From: Natronosalvus halobius
GTDB lineage: Archaea; Halobacteriota; Halobacteria; Halobacteriales; Natrialbaceae
Reading direction: 5' to 3'
Length of the DNA stretch: 64,000 bases
NCBI RefSeq assembly: GCF_024138145.1
Contig: NZ_CP099997.1
Span: 372,001 to 436,000 of the forward strand
The notes below the pieces were generated by a model. It worked only from the letters and a program-made list of their open reading frames with translations. It was not told the origin of the DNA and made no database searches. Below are positions 1 through 9,284 of the stretch, piece after piece (position 1 is the first letter of the stretch; each line of letters begins with the position of its first letter). The translations under genes were made by a program, and so were the position numbers.

Positions 1-2
1 TC

Positions 3-425
3 GAGTTCAAACGCCGGTCCGACGGTTCGTTCGTGCTCATGGAGGTGAACCCGAAGTTCTGGGCGTCGTACGCGCTGGCCAGCGAGCGCGGCTACCGATT
101 CGCCTCGACGATGGTCGCCTCCGCTCTCGGCCTGAACGTCGACATACCGGTCAGGACCCTCGAAACGGTCGACGAAATGGTATTTCCGCTTCGGGAACTC
201 CAGTACTGCGTTCGGCAACCGACCCGAAGCGAAATCTCGGCCGCTGCCAGGACGGTACTGACCCCAGGTGCGAAGTGGAGCCTCGACTGGACCGACCCCA
301 TCGCCTGGCTGATGCCACCCGTCGCCGCGATGGAACGAGTCACCGACGTAGAGACTCGACTCGAGGCCGCCGTCGAGACCGTAACCGGCCGCCGATCGCG
401 GAACGTCAGGGAGGATCGACGATGA
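3..425 (+). CDS. ATP-grasp carboxylate-amine ligase-like protein, C-terminal part (partial gene)
   Basis: The gene starts before the window. The frame is open from base 3 to the TGA at 423-425 and leaves 140 residues. Near the left edge (residues 11-20) is the ATP-grasp signature VLMEVNPKFW, whose Glu and Asn normally hold Mg-ATP in the active site. The complete ligase at 13164-14366 has the matching LLEINPRFW, so the two are probably distant paralogues. Family members join a carboxylate to an amine with ATP. The substrate here is unknown, and the glycan context suggests modification of a sugar or amino acid. The stop overlaps the next start by ATGA, so the three first genes are probably co-translated. 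Confidence 0.75.
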   Translation, partial: EFKRRSDGSFVLMEVNPKFWASYALASERGYRFASTMVASALGLNVDIPVRTLETVDEMVFPLRELQYCVRQPTRSEISAAARTVLTPGAKWSLDWTDPIAWLMPPVAAMERVTDVETRLEAAVETVTGRRSRNVREDRR

Positions 426-464
426 CGGGTATCAGTGAGAACCGAATCGACGATGACGGGTATC
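415..464. repeat. 19-bp direct repeat across a start codon
   Basis: The 19 bases ATCGACGATGACGGGTATC occur at 415-433 and again, identical, at 446-464. Each copy contains an ATG. The first copy spans the stop of the upstream ligase gene and the start of the small gene at 422. The period is 31 bp, not a multiple of three, so the second ATG lies in another frame. Confidence 0.9.
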
Positions 465-670
465 TGCGAATCGATCGTGAACCCTACACTGGTCGCTCTA
501 CCGAGGTCGACAGCCGGGTCGCACGTCTCGAGAGCACATCTGTCGGTCTCGAGCGTGCCTCCATCGGGTCATTCGTCCAGGACGGCGAGCGATTTTCGAA
601 CGTACCTCGGGGAGTGACCACCGACCGGAAATCGCTGAGAGACGGCCAGAAGGGGCGTGGTAGTGCATGA
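422..670 (+). CDS. Small acidic protein of unknown function, coupled to both neighbours
   Basis: This is an 82-residue protein with no recognised family. Its ATG overlaps the stop of the upstream ATP-grasp gene (ATGA at 422-425), and its TGA overlaps the start of the downstream membrane-protein gene (ATGA at 667-670). Overlaps at both ends are typical of translationally coupled genes and are the main reason to accept it. Third codon positions are mostly G or C, as in real genes here. The sequence is charged and lacks membrane segments or a signal peptide, so it is probably cytoplasmic. It could be a small partner of the ligase or the membrane protein. Function is not known, and a chance frame cannot be fully excluded. 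Confidence 0.6.
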   Translation: MTGISENRIDDDGYLRIDREPYTGRSTEVDSRVARLESTSVGLERASIGSFVQDGERFSNVPRGVTTDRKSLRDGQKGRGSA

Positions 671-2496
671 AGACGATGTTCGACCGTGCCTACCTTGTTT
701 CGAAGTTATTCTTGATTCCCATCGCTGTCCTGGGCGTCGCTGGCCCATACGTCGTCGGTCGCGTGAACCTCTCTATCCTGGGACTCTACCTGGCCCTGCC
801 GATGACGCTGGCCGTCGTCGTACTGTGGCGCGGAGGGAACCGTCGCGACCGAGAACCGGTCGGATGGATTGCCGTCGACTGGCGCGTGTTCTCCATCGGT
901 TTTCACCTCGTCGTCTCCAGCCTCGTCGTTTCGCTTGCGATTTACGATGTCCGTCCTCTCGCGTTCTTCGTCGGACTCGCCGTCCTGTACGGACTGATCA
1001 TCGTGTTGATCTGGTTGCCTAACCTCGCCCCCAGACGCACGCCGGTCTGCCTGTACCACATGGTCGTTGCCTTCGCGCTCACCGTGTTCAGCGTGACGTT
1101 GAAGTATGACTTTTTTATCGGGAACACGGATTTGACCGTTCACGTCTCGCTGATCGATTCGCTCGTCGAAACCGGTGCGCCGGTGTCGTTGGAACTGTAC
1201 GAACCGTTTCAGCTGTGGCACGTGTACGCGGCGACGACGCACCAGCTGCTGGGCGGTTACTTGACGACCCACCGAACGGTGTACGTGCTCAGCGGGGTGC
1301 TGTTCGGAGCCGGCGTCCTCGCAGCGTACGGATTCGGACGGCGGGTCACGCTGAACGAACGCGTGGCGCTCCTGACGGCGCTGTTCACAATATTTCACCC
1401 GTTCTATATCTTCTACGGAATGTACTCGATTCCGCGGAGCGTCACCTCAATTGTCTTTCTTGCGCTCCTCATCACCCTCCTCGGCCGGACGGCCCCCGGT
1501 ATGCGCCTCGCTGGCCTGGTGTTTCTCGTCGCAATCGTCGTTTATCACCCCGTCTCTATTCCGTTCGTGTTCATCATCATGACGATCGTTTACGCGGTCG
1601 AACGAATCGTCAGGCGCTCGTCTGCGGTCGAGACCCAACCGCCGACCGTCGATTCCTTCACGATGGTAGCCACGGGACTGGTGACGCTCACCTACTGGCT
1701 GTACGCGGCCGAACCCCTGGTCGAAACGATCCTCGGAGCACTGACGAGCGCCGCATCGGGTTCTCGAACCGAACCGCCGCCGCAGGGGGTCGTTGCCAGT
1801 CCGTGGGCGGAGGTTGCAAACTACGTCCCGTACTCGTTTTTCATCTTCTTCATGCTCCTCGGTGCATTGCTGTGGCTCCGGGACGACACGCGCGAGTGGA
1901 TCGCCACCGGCGTTATCGGCATCTCCGCGCTGCTGCTCGTTCCTCTCTCCGTCCCGGGACCCACACTCCTCCTCGAGGGTCTCGCCGGGATCAACGTCAA
2001 CCGGTTCGTTCACTACACGTACATGCTCTTCGCACTGACGGGGGCCATCGGCGCGTATCGACTGTTCTCACGGGGCGGGTTCAAACTGTTCGTCGTTCTC
2101 GTCCTCCTGCTATCGCTCTTCGGCTTCACCGCGGTCTCGAACGACTTCGTCGCGAGGGACAACCCCGCCGTCGAGCGGCCGTTCTACACTTACTACCTGA
2201 CCGAGCAGGAACGCCAGTCGTACGATGATCTCGACGCGATGTACGACGGGGTGATCGAAACCGATAGACCGACGTGTCGGTACATGGGCGAAATGCTCGA
2301 CGCCGAGTGCGTCGTGGTCGACGCCAGCACGGAGAATGCGATGTTCGCGGAAGCAGAGAGCGTACTGATACGAGACGGCGAACTCGAGCGCCGTCCGTTG
2401 CAGTTCACGGCGTACGTCGACGAGGAGATTCCGCTCGAGAACCTGGCTGAGCGTAACCGCGTGTACGACTCCGGTTCGGTCACGTACTACCGGTAG
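667..2496 (+). CDS. Large multi-pass membrane protein, possible GT-C-type glycosyltransferase
   Basis: The protein has 609 residues, with about 12-13 hydrophobic segments from residue 10 to about 500, then a soluble C-terminal region of about 110 residues that probably faces outside. A loop after the fourth or fifth segment contains a conserved-looking acidic motif (FFIGNTDLTVH, about residues 148-158), followed by a Trp-His pair (LWHVY). This layout resembles GT-C lipid-linked-sugar transferases, where an acidic residue in the first outer loop is catalytic. The assignment is from shape and context only. It follows the coupled ligase and small gene by an ATGA overlap and lies in a surface-glycan island. 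It could instead be a polymerase or an unrelated membrane protein. Confidence 0.7.
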   Translation: MKTMFDRAYLVSKLFLIPIAVLGVAGPYVVGRVNLSILGLYLALPMTLAVVVLWRGGNRRDREPVGWIAVDWRVFSIGFHLVVSSLVVSLAIYDVRPLAFFVGLAVLYGLIIVLIWLPNLAPRRTPVCLYHMVVAFALTVFSVTLKYDFFIGNTDLTVHVSLIDSLVETGAPVSLELYEPFQLWHVYAATTHQLLGGYLTTHRTVYVLSGVLFGAGVLAAYGFGRRVTLNERVALLTALFTIFHPFYIFYGMYSIPRSVTSIVFLALLITLLGRTAPGMRLAGLVFLVAIVVYHPVSIPFVFIIMTIVYAVERIVRRSSAVETQPPTVDSFTMVATGLVTLTYWLYAAEPLVETILGALTSAASGSRTEPPPQGVVASPWAEVANYVPYSFFIFFMLLGALLWLRDDTREWIATGVIGISALLLVPLSVPGPTLLLEGLAGINVNRFVHYTYMLFALTGAIGAYRLFSRGGFKLFVVLVLLLSLFGFTAVSNDFVARDNPAVERPFYTYYLTEQERQSYDDLDAMYDGVIETDRPTCRYMGEMLDAECVVVDASTENAMFAEAESVLIRDGELERRPLQFTAYVDEEIPLENLAERNRVYDSGSVTYYR

Positions 2497-2567
2497 TGCG
2501 GCTCTCTCGTCTCGAGGAGCGACTAACAGCGTCCCTTTCCGCCTCGAGGAACGACGACTTTGGCCGC

Positions 2568-4127
2568 TCACTCGACCGTCCAGGAGTACCAGTCCCCGTT
2601 TCGATAGATCGAGAGTCGTTCCTCGTCAGCATCCGGATCCGTCCAGGCGACGAGGACTCCCTCACGCCCGTGATCGTGCCAATCGCCGTCGTCGGCCGGA
2701 TTCGACGACCCGTTGGCCCCGAGTCCGTCGATGACCGTTCGAACGCCCGTCGAAACGTCCCCTGGAACGTTTTCGACGACGACGTCTGGCACGTCGATTT
2801 CGAGTCGTCCGACCGAATCACCGGTCTCGAGAGTGACGTCCCGGACGACACCGCCTCTTCCCGATTCGAAACGTATTGGTCGCTCGGAGTCGTATCGACC
2901 GCCGATCACGCGGCAGTTCTGGGGGCCCCCGTTGAATCGTATCGGATACACGTCGCCGGTGAGCGAACACGAACAATCCAGAAACGCCGTCTCGTCCCTG
3001 GCCACGGTGATCGCGTCTTCCGTGACGTTGGAGTTCTTTTCGCCAAAGAACGTGCAGTCTCGAAACGTCACCAGGCCGTCGTCGCCTTCGCCGTCCTCGT
3101 TGACGACCGCGATCCGTCGATCCGCGTCGGATCCGAACCGAGAGCCGGTTATCGTGACTGACGCGCCTGAAGGCGCAACCTCGAGCACTGGCCGTGATCC
3201 CTCGGCGTCGTTGTACCCGTAGCAGTTCTCGACCCAGCAGTCGCCGTCACGAAGCCAGTAGCCGCGGGCGTTGGACAGCTCAGAATCGCGGACCCAGACG
3301 ACGCTGTCGCGAACGACGCCGCCGATTCGAACGTTCGAAATGTCGTTGTCGATAGCCGTACAGTTCTCGATGACGACCGACCCGTTCGAACAGTAGAATC
3401 CGTTGTCGGCGCAGTTCCGGACCAGACTGTGCGTGATCGTTGCGACCGCGTTGTCGGTCGTCTCGACGTAGACACCCACGCCTGGCCCCCCATCGACGAC
3501 GCAGTCGTAGATTTGTCCACGAGAGTCTTCCATCCCCATCAGTTCGATCATGCGCCGACCGCTCGTCGGCCTTCCCGCTGTCACGAGATGTTCGAAAATC
3601 ACGTCTCCGGTCGCGTACGAGACGACAGCGGAACCCGCGATGCCGTCTTCGTCTTCGACGTTCCCGAAATCGAACTCGAAGCCGCCGATGTAGACGTTGT
3701 GTCCGCTGAACGACCGGGACGGACCCAGTGCAAATACCTTAGAATCGTAGACGCCGACTCCCTCGAACGTCGAGGACGGTTCGATCGTCGCGTTGTAGCC
3801 GAGTAATCCGAAGTCTCGAAACGAATCGTGTTCGAATCCGGCGTCCATCCGGTACGTCCCGGGTGGAAAGAGGACGAGTAGTTCGTCGCCGCCTTCCTCG
3901 GCGATAATCTCCTCGAGAACTGGTGTGACGTCGTCCTCGCCGGTCGGGTCCGCTCCGTAGTCGACGACGTCGACGTGGCGCCAGTGATCCGCGAACGTCG
4001 CCCTGTCGGCATCGGGTGCTGGTACGTTCCCGTCCTCGTCTATTTCTGCACCCTGGACGGACAGTACGTAGCCAGCGAGGGTCGGTGGGAGGCCACCGAC
4101 TGCCGTCAGGTACTTCCGGCGATTCAT
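2568..4127 (-). CDS. Exported right-handed beta-helix protein (pectate-lyase-like)
   Basis: The protein has 519 residues. It begins MNRRKYLTAVGG, a twin-arginine-like signal followed by a hydrophobic stretch, so export by Tat is likely. After residue 50 comes VVDYGADPTGEDD, which is the usual opening of the Pectate_lyase_3/glycosidase beta-helix domain. It is followed by many short repeats with Asn-Cys and Val-Glu-Asn turns, typical of parallel beta-helix coils. Such proteins bind or cleave polysaccharides. No lipobox is visible. It is convergent with the membrane-protein gene at 667 and divergent from a FemAB-like gene, inside the glycan island. A role in binding or trimming surface polysaccharide is inferred; the substrate is not known. 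Confidence 0.75.
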   Translation of the reverse strand: MNRRKYLTAVGGLPPTLAGYVLSVQGAEIDEDGNVPAPDADRATFADHWRHVDVVDYGADPTGEDDVTPVLEEIIAEEGGDELLVLFPPGTYRMDAGFEHDSFRDFGLLGYNATIEPSSTFEGVGVYDSKVFALGPSRSFSGHNVYIGGFEFDFGNVEDEDGIAGSAVVSYATGDVIFEHLVTAGRPTSGRRMIELMGMEDSRGQIYDCVVDGGPGVGVYVETTDNAVATITHSLVRNCADNGFYCSNGSVVIENCTAIDNDISNVRIGGVVRDSVVWVRDSELSNARGYWLRDGDCWVENCYGYNDAEGSRPVLEVAPSGASVTITGSRFGSDADRRIAVVNEDGEGDDGLVTFRDCTFFGEKNSNVTEDAITVARDETAFLDCSCSLTGDVYPIRFNGGPQNCRVIGGRYDSERPIRFESGRGGVVRDVTLETGDSVGRLEIDVPDVVVENVPGDVSTGVRTVIDGLGANGSSNPADDGDWHDHGREGVLVAWTDPDADEERLSIYRNGDWYSWTVE

Positions 4128-4439
4128 ACTCCGCGAGACGCCACGCGGAGGGATACCAATTTCTTAGAAGCGTGGCTAGATGACCAGTTCAATTCGACAT
4201 TTCGACAGAATATTCGCTACTGGTCTCGTTTTTTAACACGATATCCGACATGATCGGTGAGTGCACGAATGACGAAAGTGCTGCTGCTGCTCGAGTCCAG
4301 GATCAGGAAGACGGCGACGCGCCTCCGACGCTGGAGTAATAGCTCATTCCGATCCCGTACCGGTAGGATAACAAAGGCTATCTCGGACACACGTATCAGC
4401 GACTCGGCTAGCGCCGTTTCGGTCTCGAGAAAACTAGAG
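4128..4439. promoter_or_regulatory. Divergent intergenic region with a 7-bp inverted repeat
   Basis: These 312 bases separate the beta-helix gene (minus) from the FemAB-like gene (plus). Directly before the minus-strand ATG lies an inverted repeat CTCCGCG-8 bases-CGCGGAG at 4129-4150, which could fold in the 5-prime leader or bind a regulator. The stretch is AT-richer around 4160-4250 and probably carries promoters for both sides. A frame from 4257 runs into the downstream gene, but its residues look non-coding and were not accepted. Confidence 0.5.
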
Positions 4440-5480
4440 ATGAGTGTTAGAATTTCGGTATTGAACCCCGCCGATCGTGAGTCGTGGAACGAATACGTCG
4501 AGCGGTCACCGCAAGGATCGGTCTTCCATCGGTACGATGCGCTCAGAACGCAGGCGGCGTACTCAGACGCCAGGATATACCCTCTCGTCGGGTACAAAGG
4601 CGAGGAACCGATCGGGATCTTTCCCGTTTTCGAAAGCCACACGGGCCCCGTCGCGTTCGCGTTCTCTCCACCGCACGGGTTACACGTACCCGCTCTCGGT
4701 CCCGCGTTGCTCAACATGGACCAGCTCAAACAACGCAAACGGGAGAAGCGCCACAGTCGGTTCATCGATGGGTGTTTCGAGTGGATCGACCGCGAACTCG
4801 AGCCGACGTACACCTCGATTCGAACGTCGTGGCGGTACGACGACATGCGACCGTTCAAGTGGAACGGATTCGATGTCCACCCGAGTTACACGTACGTCGT
4901 CGACCTCGAGACCGACGAAGAGACGTTGATCCGTCGGTTCAGTCGAACGACGCGTCGAACCATCCGGAATCATCTCGACGACGAGTACACGGTGACAGTT
5001 GGCGGTGTCGACGCGGCCAGGTGGATCATGGAGCAAGTAGTCGGTCGATTCGAAGAGCAAGGAAAGACGGCGACGATGTCCCCGTCGTTCGTGGTCGAAC
5101 TCTACGAGCGACTTCCTGAAGGTGTCGTGAACCCGTACGTGCTCTCCGTCGACGGAGACCCCGTCACCGGTACGATTCTCCTCGTGGACGGGGAGACGGC
5201 CCACCGGTGGCAAGGTGGAACAAAGCCGGGGACCTCACTCCCAGCGAACGAACTCCTCGAGTGGCGGATGCTCACCGATGCGATGGAACGCGGTGTCAGT
5301 GAGTACGAAATTGTCGACGCCAACATCCCGCGAATTAACGAGTGGAAGTCGAAGTACAATCCGAACGTCCGAACGTACTACACGATGCAACGAACCGGTC
5401 AGGGAATGGCCGCTGCCGTTCAGCTGTATCTCAGACTTCGAGATCGTAATGGACTCGTCACGAAACTCGCACCCGGCTGA
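4440..5480 (+). CDS. FemAB/GNAT-like N-acyltransferase
   Basis: The protein has 346 residues from the ATG at 4440. This start was chosen because the paralogue at 7253-8353 begins with a matching block (SVFHRY plus the same spacing), and codons upstream look non-coding. The first half carries the N-terminal FemAB-like region. The second half (about 170-330) carries the acetyltransferase fold with ETAHRWQGG and a terminal KSKYNP stretch typical of GNAT_6/FemAB relatives. In bacteria, FemAB enzymes add amino acids from aminoacyl-tRNA to peptidoglycan precursors, and relatives sit in exopolysaccharide loci. Archaea have no murein, so here it probably modifies a glycan or lipid carrier. The donor and acceptor are unknown. 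Confidence 0.8.
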   Translation: MSVRISVLNPADRESWNEYVERSPQGSVFHRYDALRTQAAYSDARIYPLVGYKGEEPIGIFPVFESHTGPVAFAFSPPHGLHVPALGPALLNMDQLKQRKREKRHSRFIDGCFEWIDRELEPTYTSIRTSWRYDDMRPFKWNGFDVHPSYTYVVDLETDEETLIRRFSRTTRRTIRNHLDDEYTVTVGGVDAARWIMEQVVGRFEEQGKTATMSPSFVVELYERLPEGVVNPYVLSVDGDPVTGTILLVDGETAHRWQGGTKPGTSLPANELLEWRMLTDAMERGVSEYEIVDANIPRINEWKSKYNPNVRTYYTMQRTGQGMAAAVQLYLRLRDRNGLVTKLAPG

Positions 5481-5669
5481 TAGAACGGCAACAGAAGTGC
5501 TGTCGACGTGATTGCCAGTTCGAGTCGGTCGAGAATAGTATATTCCCGGCCTGACCTGGTCTCTGCCCCCCATGGTACCCGCGAAAAGCGATCGACTCGG
5601 TAGTCCTCGGCAACTCGTCTCTTCGTCGTCTCTCGACGGTGCCGTTTCTTGTGTGCCGACTCCACCCTC

Positions 5670-7196
5670 TCAATCGTGGAACGTCGGAATCCGCTCGAGC
5701 AGTTCGAGCAGGTGCCGTTCGATCGTCTTCGGTAACGCCGTCGCGGTCGCGATTTCTTCGAGGTCGTCGCTCGTAATCGCGCCGGTCATGACCGAGGCGA
5801 CGGCGAACACGACCGCACCGAACGGTGGGACGATCACGAGCGAGAGGATCGACGACTCGATCGTCCACGAAACGAGAAATATCGACGTGGCTGATACGAT
5901 GATCGTGACGAACGTAGCCCCCCAGCGGATGCCCGCGAGCGGTCGGTATCCCAATCGGCGAGCGATGGCCGTCTGGAACACGACGAGACTCCCGTAGCCG
6001 ATAGACGTCGCGATGGCGGCCCCGATCATTCCGTAGCTCGGAATCAATAACAGGTTCAACAGTAAATTAATCAGCGAACTGGCGCCCGTCGCGAGGAGGA
6101 GCGGACGAAGCGATCGCCTGGCCTGGTTGATGGCGAGGGACGGTCTGGCGACCGCGAACCCGAGTACGCCCGGGAGCAGCAACAACAGGGGCGTGATTGC
6201 CGGTCGAAACGACTCGCCCAGGTATAGCGGAACGAAGTCGGCTGCCAGCGCAGCGAGGCCGAGTACCAGCAACGTCGTAAACAGGAACACGTAGCGAGTA
6301 ACGATCTGAGATTGCCGCTCGATAGCGTCGATATCCCCGCGCTCCCAGAGGTGTGAAACCCGCTGCAATAGTGCGTACTGAACGGCGATCGGCGCGAACC
6401 AAAGAACTTCGGCGATCACCAGCGCACCTTTGTAGTATCCCACGAACTCGTCGGATAGCCAGACCTGGAGCAAGAGCACGTCGACGTGGTACAGGGACGT
6501 CAAAAAGAGGAAGAAGCCGATCGTACTCACGGTGTAGGTGAGTATCTGTCGTTTCGGAAGGCCCACATCGCTCGGGAAGAGGGCCTGGCGAAAAGGTAAC
6601 AGACGACTGACGATGCCCAATCCGAACACGATAGTGAACGCACTGGAGACGATGGATCCGAGCAATACGCCCTCGACGCCGTATCCGAGGTAGACGAACG
6701 TGATCGCGAACGCGACGAATAGCGTCTCCTTGATTACTTTTAGCGGTTCCGAGCGAGACTCCAGTTGGAGTCCCATGAGCGTCCACAGGACGTGCGTCGC
6801 CAGCTGGTTGAAAACGAGGTACGCGGCAAGCACGTAGAAGAGTGACGTAAACGCCGGTCCGAACGTGGATGCTGCGAGACCCGTGTACGCCGCCAGAGAG
6901 AGTAGCGTAGCGGCGAGGAGCCCAATCACGAACACCGCTCTGAACACGTACCCGAAAATGGCAGCTTGCCACGCCGCGTCCGACCGCTCGGAGATGTACT
7001 TTCGAACCGTATCGCCCGTTCCCGAGACCAGAACGATTCCGACGACGGAGTAGACGGACAGGACGAGCGCGTACCGACCGTACTCGACTGGTCCGAGAAG
7101 CCGAACGAGAACTGGTGTGAACCCCACTCCGAGTAGCAAGATGTATGCCTTCGAAACGATGATCGAGACGACCGCGGATGAAAATGAATTGCGCAT
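5670..7196 (-). CDS. Polysaccharide flippase (Wzx/RfbX-like, MOP superfamily)
   Basis: The protein has 508 residues and about 14 transmembrane segments over nearly its whole length, the normal size and pattern of O-antigen/teichoic-acid export proteins. The N-terminus has the family-type opening of a first helix followed by a PVEYGRYALVLSV motif at the start of helix 2 (the GxxxFGxYxL element). It would turn lipid-linked oligosaccharide from the inner to the outer face of the membrane. It is the last gene of a minus-strand run with deacetylase, formyltransferase and FemAB-like protein, 56 bases after the FemAB-like gene, which supports a shared pathway. The C-terminus after about residue 470 is cytoplasmic. 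Confidence 0.9.
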   Translation of the reverse strand: MRNSFSSAVVSIIVSKAYILLLGVGFTPVLVRLLGPVEYGRYALVLSVYSVVGIVLVSGTGDTVRKYISERSDAAWQAAIFGYVFRAVFVIGLLAATLLSLAAYTGLAASTFGPAFTSLFYVLAAYLVFNQLATHVLWTLMGLQLESRSEPLKVIKETLFVAFAITFVYLGYGVEGVLLGSIVSSAFTIVFGLGIVSRLLPFRQALFPSDVGLPKRQILTYTVSTIGFFLFLTSLYHVDVLLLQVWLSDEFVGYYKGALVIAEVLWFAPIAVQYALLQRVSHLWERGDIDAIERQSQIVTRYVFLFTTLLVLGLAALAADFVPLYLGESFRPAITPLLLLLPGVLGFAVARPSLAINQARRSLRPLLLATGASSLINLLLNLLLIPSYGMIGAAIATSIGYGSLVVFQTAIARRLGYRPLAGIRWGATFVTIIVSATSIFLVSWTIESSILSLVIVPPFGAVVFAVASVMTGAITSDDLEEIATATALPKTIERHLLELLERIPTFHD

Positions 7197-7252
7197 GGTT
7201 CAGACTGGAGCGTGCGTTCGTCTCGGTGACTGCGTGCTACTCGGAAGTCTGA

Positions 7253-8353
7253 TCACGAGAAAATCTGACCGACGACTTTGGATTTGATTTCTGCCGTTCT
7301 CTCTCGTACGGCCTCTGGGGCGACCGGCGTAGATGACGTGTACCACTGGTGAGCGACGCGTCCGCCGTTCAGTGCCGCCAGGGCGGCCCGGGGATACCCC
7401 CGTTCCCAGGTGAGACAGGGGGCCGCGCGGGTAGCGAAGCGTTCCTTGAACCGAAACAGTCCGTTTCGAAAGTCGGGCTCCGCTCCGCGGAAGTTGTACG
7501 TCTTGTAACCGTTTTCGATGGCCCACTTAATTGCGTATTCGTGGATTAGTTCCGATGCGTTGAACTGAAAGTGATCTTCCGTGACAGCTGAACGAAGGTA
7601 GTGGACCGTCGATTGCTCATCGTCGAGCACGAACAGCATCAGCCCACATCGTTTGCCGTTGACGTGGAGTGAGAACACCTTTACTCGCTCGGGAAGGGTG
7701 GCGAGTTCGACGAAGAACGACCGAGGTAACACCGCTTCGCCGACTCGCTCTGCGACCTCGGTGTAGTTCTCGTGGACTTCGCTGAGAACCTCTTCGGTCA
7801 ACTCCTCGTCGACGACCGTTCCATCGTGATCGTGACCTCGTCTGATTGCCCGTCGCCTTGAGCTGTCCATCTCTATGAGGAGCGTCTCCCAATCATGTGT
7901 GGTGTCGAGGAGCATGTGACAGTTATTAATTCGGAGGCTATACCCGTGCTCCAAGAAGTGATCGTGATATCGAACGTAGGGCGAATCGAGATTATCGATT
8001 TGATGGAAGCGAACCGTTCCTTCACAGAGTCGAGCAGTCGACTTAAATATCAAATCAAGTGCTGCTTCCTCGTCGCCCATAGCGATTGGTCCACCCGACC
8101 CAGGTCTTATACTGTAGAGCCGTCGAATTGGGACTGACCCGATCGAACCGACGAAGTTCGGCGAAATAGCGATGGGATTACCCTTCTTCTCGACGAGTAG
8201 ATGACGTGGCTCGAGCGGTTGGCCCCGTTCGATTGCGCGAAGCCAGCCGTAACGATGAAAGACGCTTCCCAGGTCGGCCTGTTCGACGACGTGGTTCCAC
8301 TGGTTTCGATCGGCCTGTTCGATGCTGTCGAGACGCTTTACAGTGAGGGACAT
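7253..8353 (-). CDS. FemAB/GNAT-like N-acyltransferase (second copy)
   Basis: The protein has 366 residues and the same architecture as the gene at 4440: an N-terminal block with DLGSVFHRYGWLRAIE at about residues 27-42, and a C-terminal GNAT_6-type domain (about 170-340) ending in a YNFRGAEP...RFKERF signature. Proteins of this kind occur in bacterial exosortase-linked exopolysaccharide loci, where they accompany a DUF3473-type deacetylase, as here. The likely role is transfer of an acyl or aminoacyl group to a sugar amine exposed by the deacetylase. This role is inferred from context. It shares the minus-strand operon with the formyltransferase (148-base gap) and the flippase (56-base gap). 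Confidence 0.82.
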   Translation of the reverse strand: MSLTVKRLDSIEQADRNQWNHVVEQADLGSVFHRYGWLRAIERGQPLEPRHLLVEKKGNPIAISPNFVGSIGSVPIRRLYSIRPGSGGPIAMGDEEAALDLIFKSTARLCEGTVRFHQIDNLDSPYVRYHDHFLEHGYSLRINNCHMLLDTTHDWETLLIEMDSSRRRAIRRGHDHDGTVVDEELTEEVLSEVHENYTEVAERVGEAVLPRSFFVELATLPERVKVFSLHVNGKRCGLMLFVLDDEQSTVHYLRSAVTEDHFQFNASELIHEYAIKWAIENGYKTYNFRGAEPDFRNGLFRFKERFATRAAPCLTWERGYPRAALAALNGGRVAHQWYTSSTPVAPEAVRERTAEIKSKVVGQIFS

Positions 8354-8501
8354 AGGGCTCGTTACGGTCGGTCAACGACCCACGGGGAGGCAGAAATAAC
8401 TTCGTCCGAATCCTCAGAGTAGTGTGACGTTTTCGACTGTGGCTCGAGGATGAATCGAGGGAAGGTGGTACTCGAAATCGGCGAGTGCCGGCTGGTCGAG
8501 A

Positions 8502-9284
8502 CTAGATGAATCGATTCCCGCGACGCCGAAACTCCCGTCGGTCGTCCCGGGTCGGAAACGAGTAGTACTCGCCCTCTTCGAGATTGTTGGGCCTCGTTTC
8601 GATAGTTCCGTCGGCGACTTGATCGATGACGTCTACCGCGACGGTTGGCCCAACCTCTGTCAGTTTGAGATAGACGTCGTGCATCGTGTCATTGGGCCGT
8701 ACCTCGTACTTCCGTTGCACGATGATATCGCCGGAATCGAACTCCGGCGTCATGTAATGGGCGGTGACGCCGTTCTCGTCCTCCCCGTGATAGAGCACCC
8801 AGAACGACGTCGACAGGCCGCGATACTTCGGCAGGAGGGACCCGTGCACGTTGATCGCACCGTCCTTCGGAATCTCCAGTAGGTCTTCTTCCATTCGTTG
8901 ACCACAGGCGATCGATAGAATGAGATCCGGTTCCGATTCTCGGATCTCACCGACAAACGCCTCGTCGTTGACGTCGTTCACTTCTTCCACCGGAACGTCG
9001 TAAGCCGCCGCTAGCGATCGAACTGAGTGAAATCGCCCCGTGGTCCGATAGACTGGTCCCGTCGGCAACCTGGCGGCGATTTTCCCCGCTGCATACCGGA
9101 GGCCAAACCGAAAAAACGCCGACGGACCGAACATTTGGAACCGGCCTCGGACCTCCTCGAGCGCCGATCGTTGCATCGGCGCGAGAACGACCTTCGAGAG
9201 GGCCTCGGATCGTTCGGCGAACACCGGCTCGAGGTACCGCGGCATGTAGATGGGGCCGTCCTGCGTGAAGAGGATCACGTCCAT
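8502..9284 (-). CDS. Formyltransferase family protein (sugar N-formyltransferase candidate)
   Basis: The protein has 260 residues and belongs to the 10-formyltetrahydrofolate-dependent transferase fold of methionyl-tRNA formyltransferase and ArnA. The catalytic triad is present: Asn and His in INVHGSLLPKYRG (about 142-154) and Asp in FDSGDIIVQ (about 178-186). It lacks the C-terminal tRNA-binding domain of Fmt, and archaea do not formylate initiator tRNA, so a sugar amine is a likelier acceptor, as in WbkC or VioF. It overlaps the deacetylase gene by 10 bases (9275-9284). That fits a two-step exchange of N-acetyl for N-formyl on one sugar, which is an inference. Confidence 0.85.
   Translation of the reverse strand: MDVILFTQDGPIYMPRYLEPVFAERSEALSKVVLAPMQRSALEEVRGRFQMFGPSAFFRFGLRYAAGKIAARLPTGPVYRTTGRFHSVRSLAAAYDVPVEEVNDVNDEAFVGEIRESEPDLILSIACGQRMEEDLLEIPKDGAINVHGSLLPKYRGLSTSFWVLYHGEDENGVTAHYMTPEFDSGDIIVQRKYEVRPNDTMHDVYLKLTEVGPTVAVDVIDQVADGTIETRPNNLEEGEYYSFPTRDDRREFRRRGNRFI

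Noticed and set aside
4257-4439. N-terminal extension of the FemAB-like gene
   Set aside because: Residues are basic and Ser/Arg-rich, and the paralogue starts at the position matching 4440.
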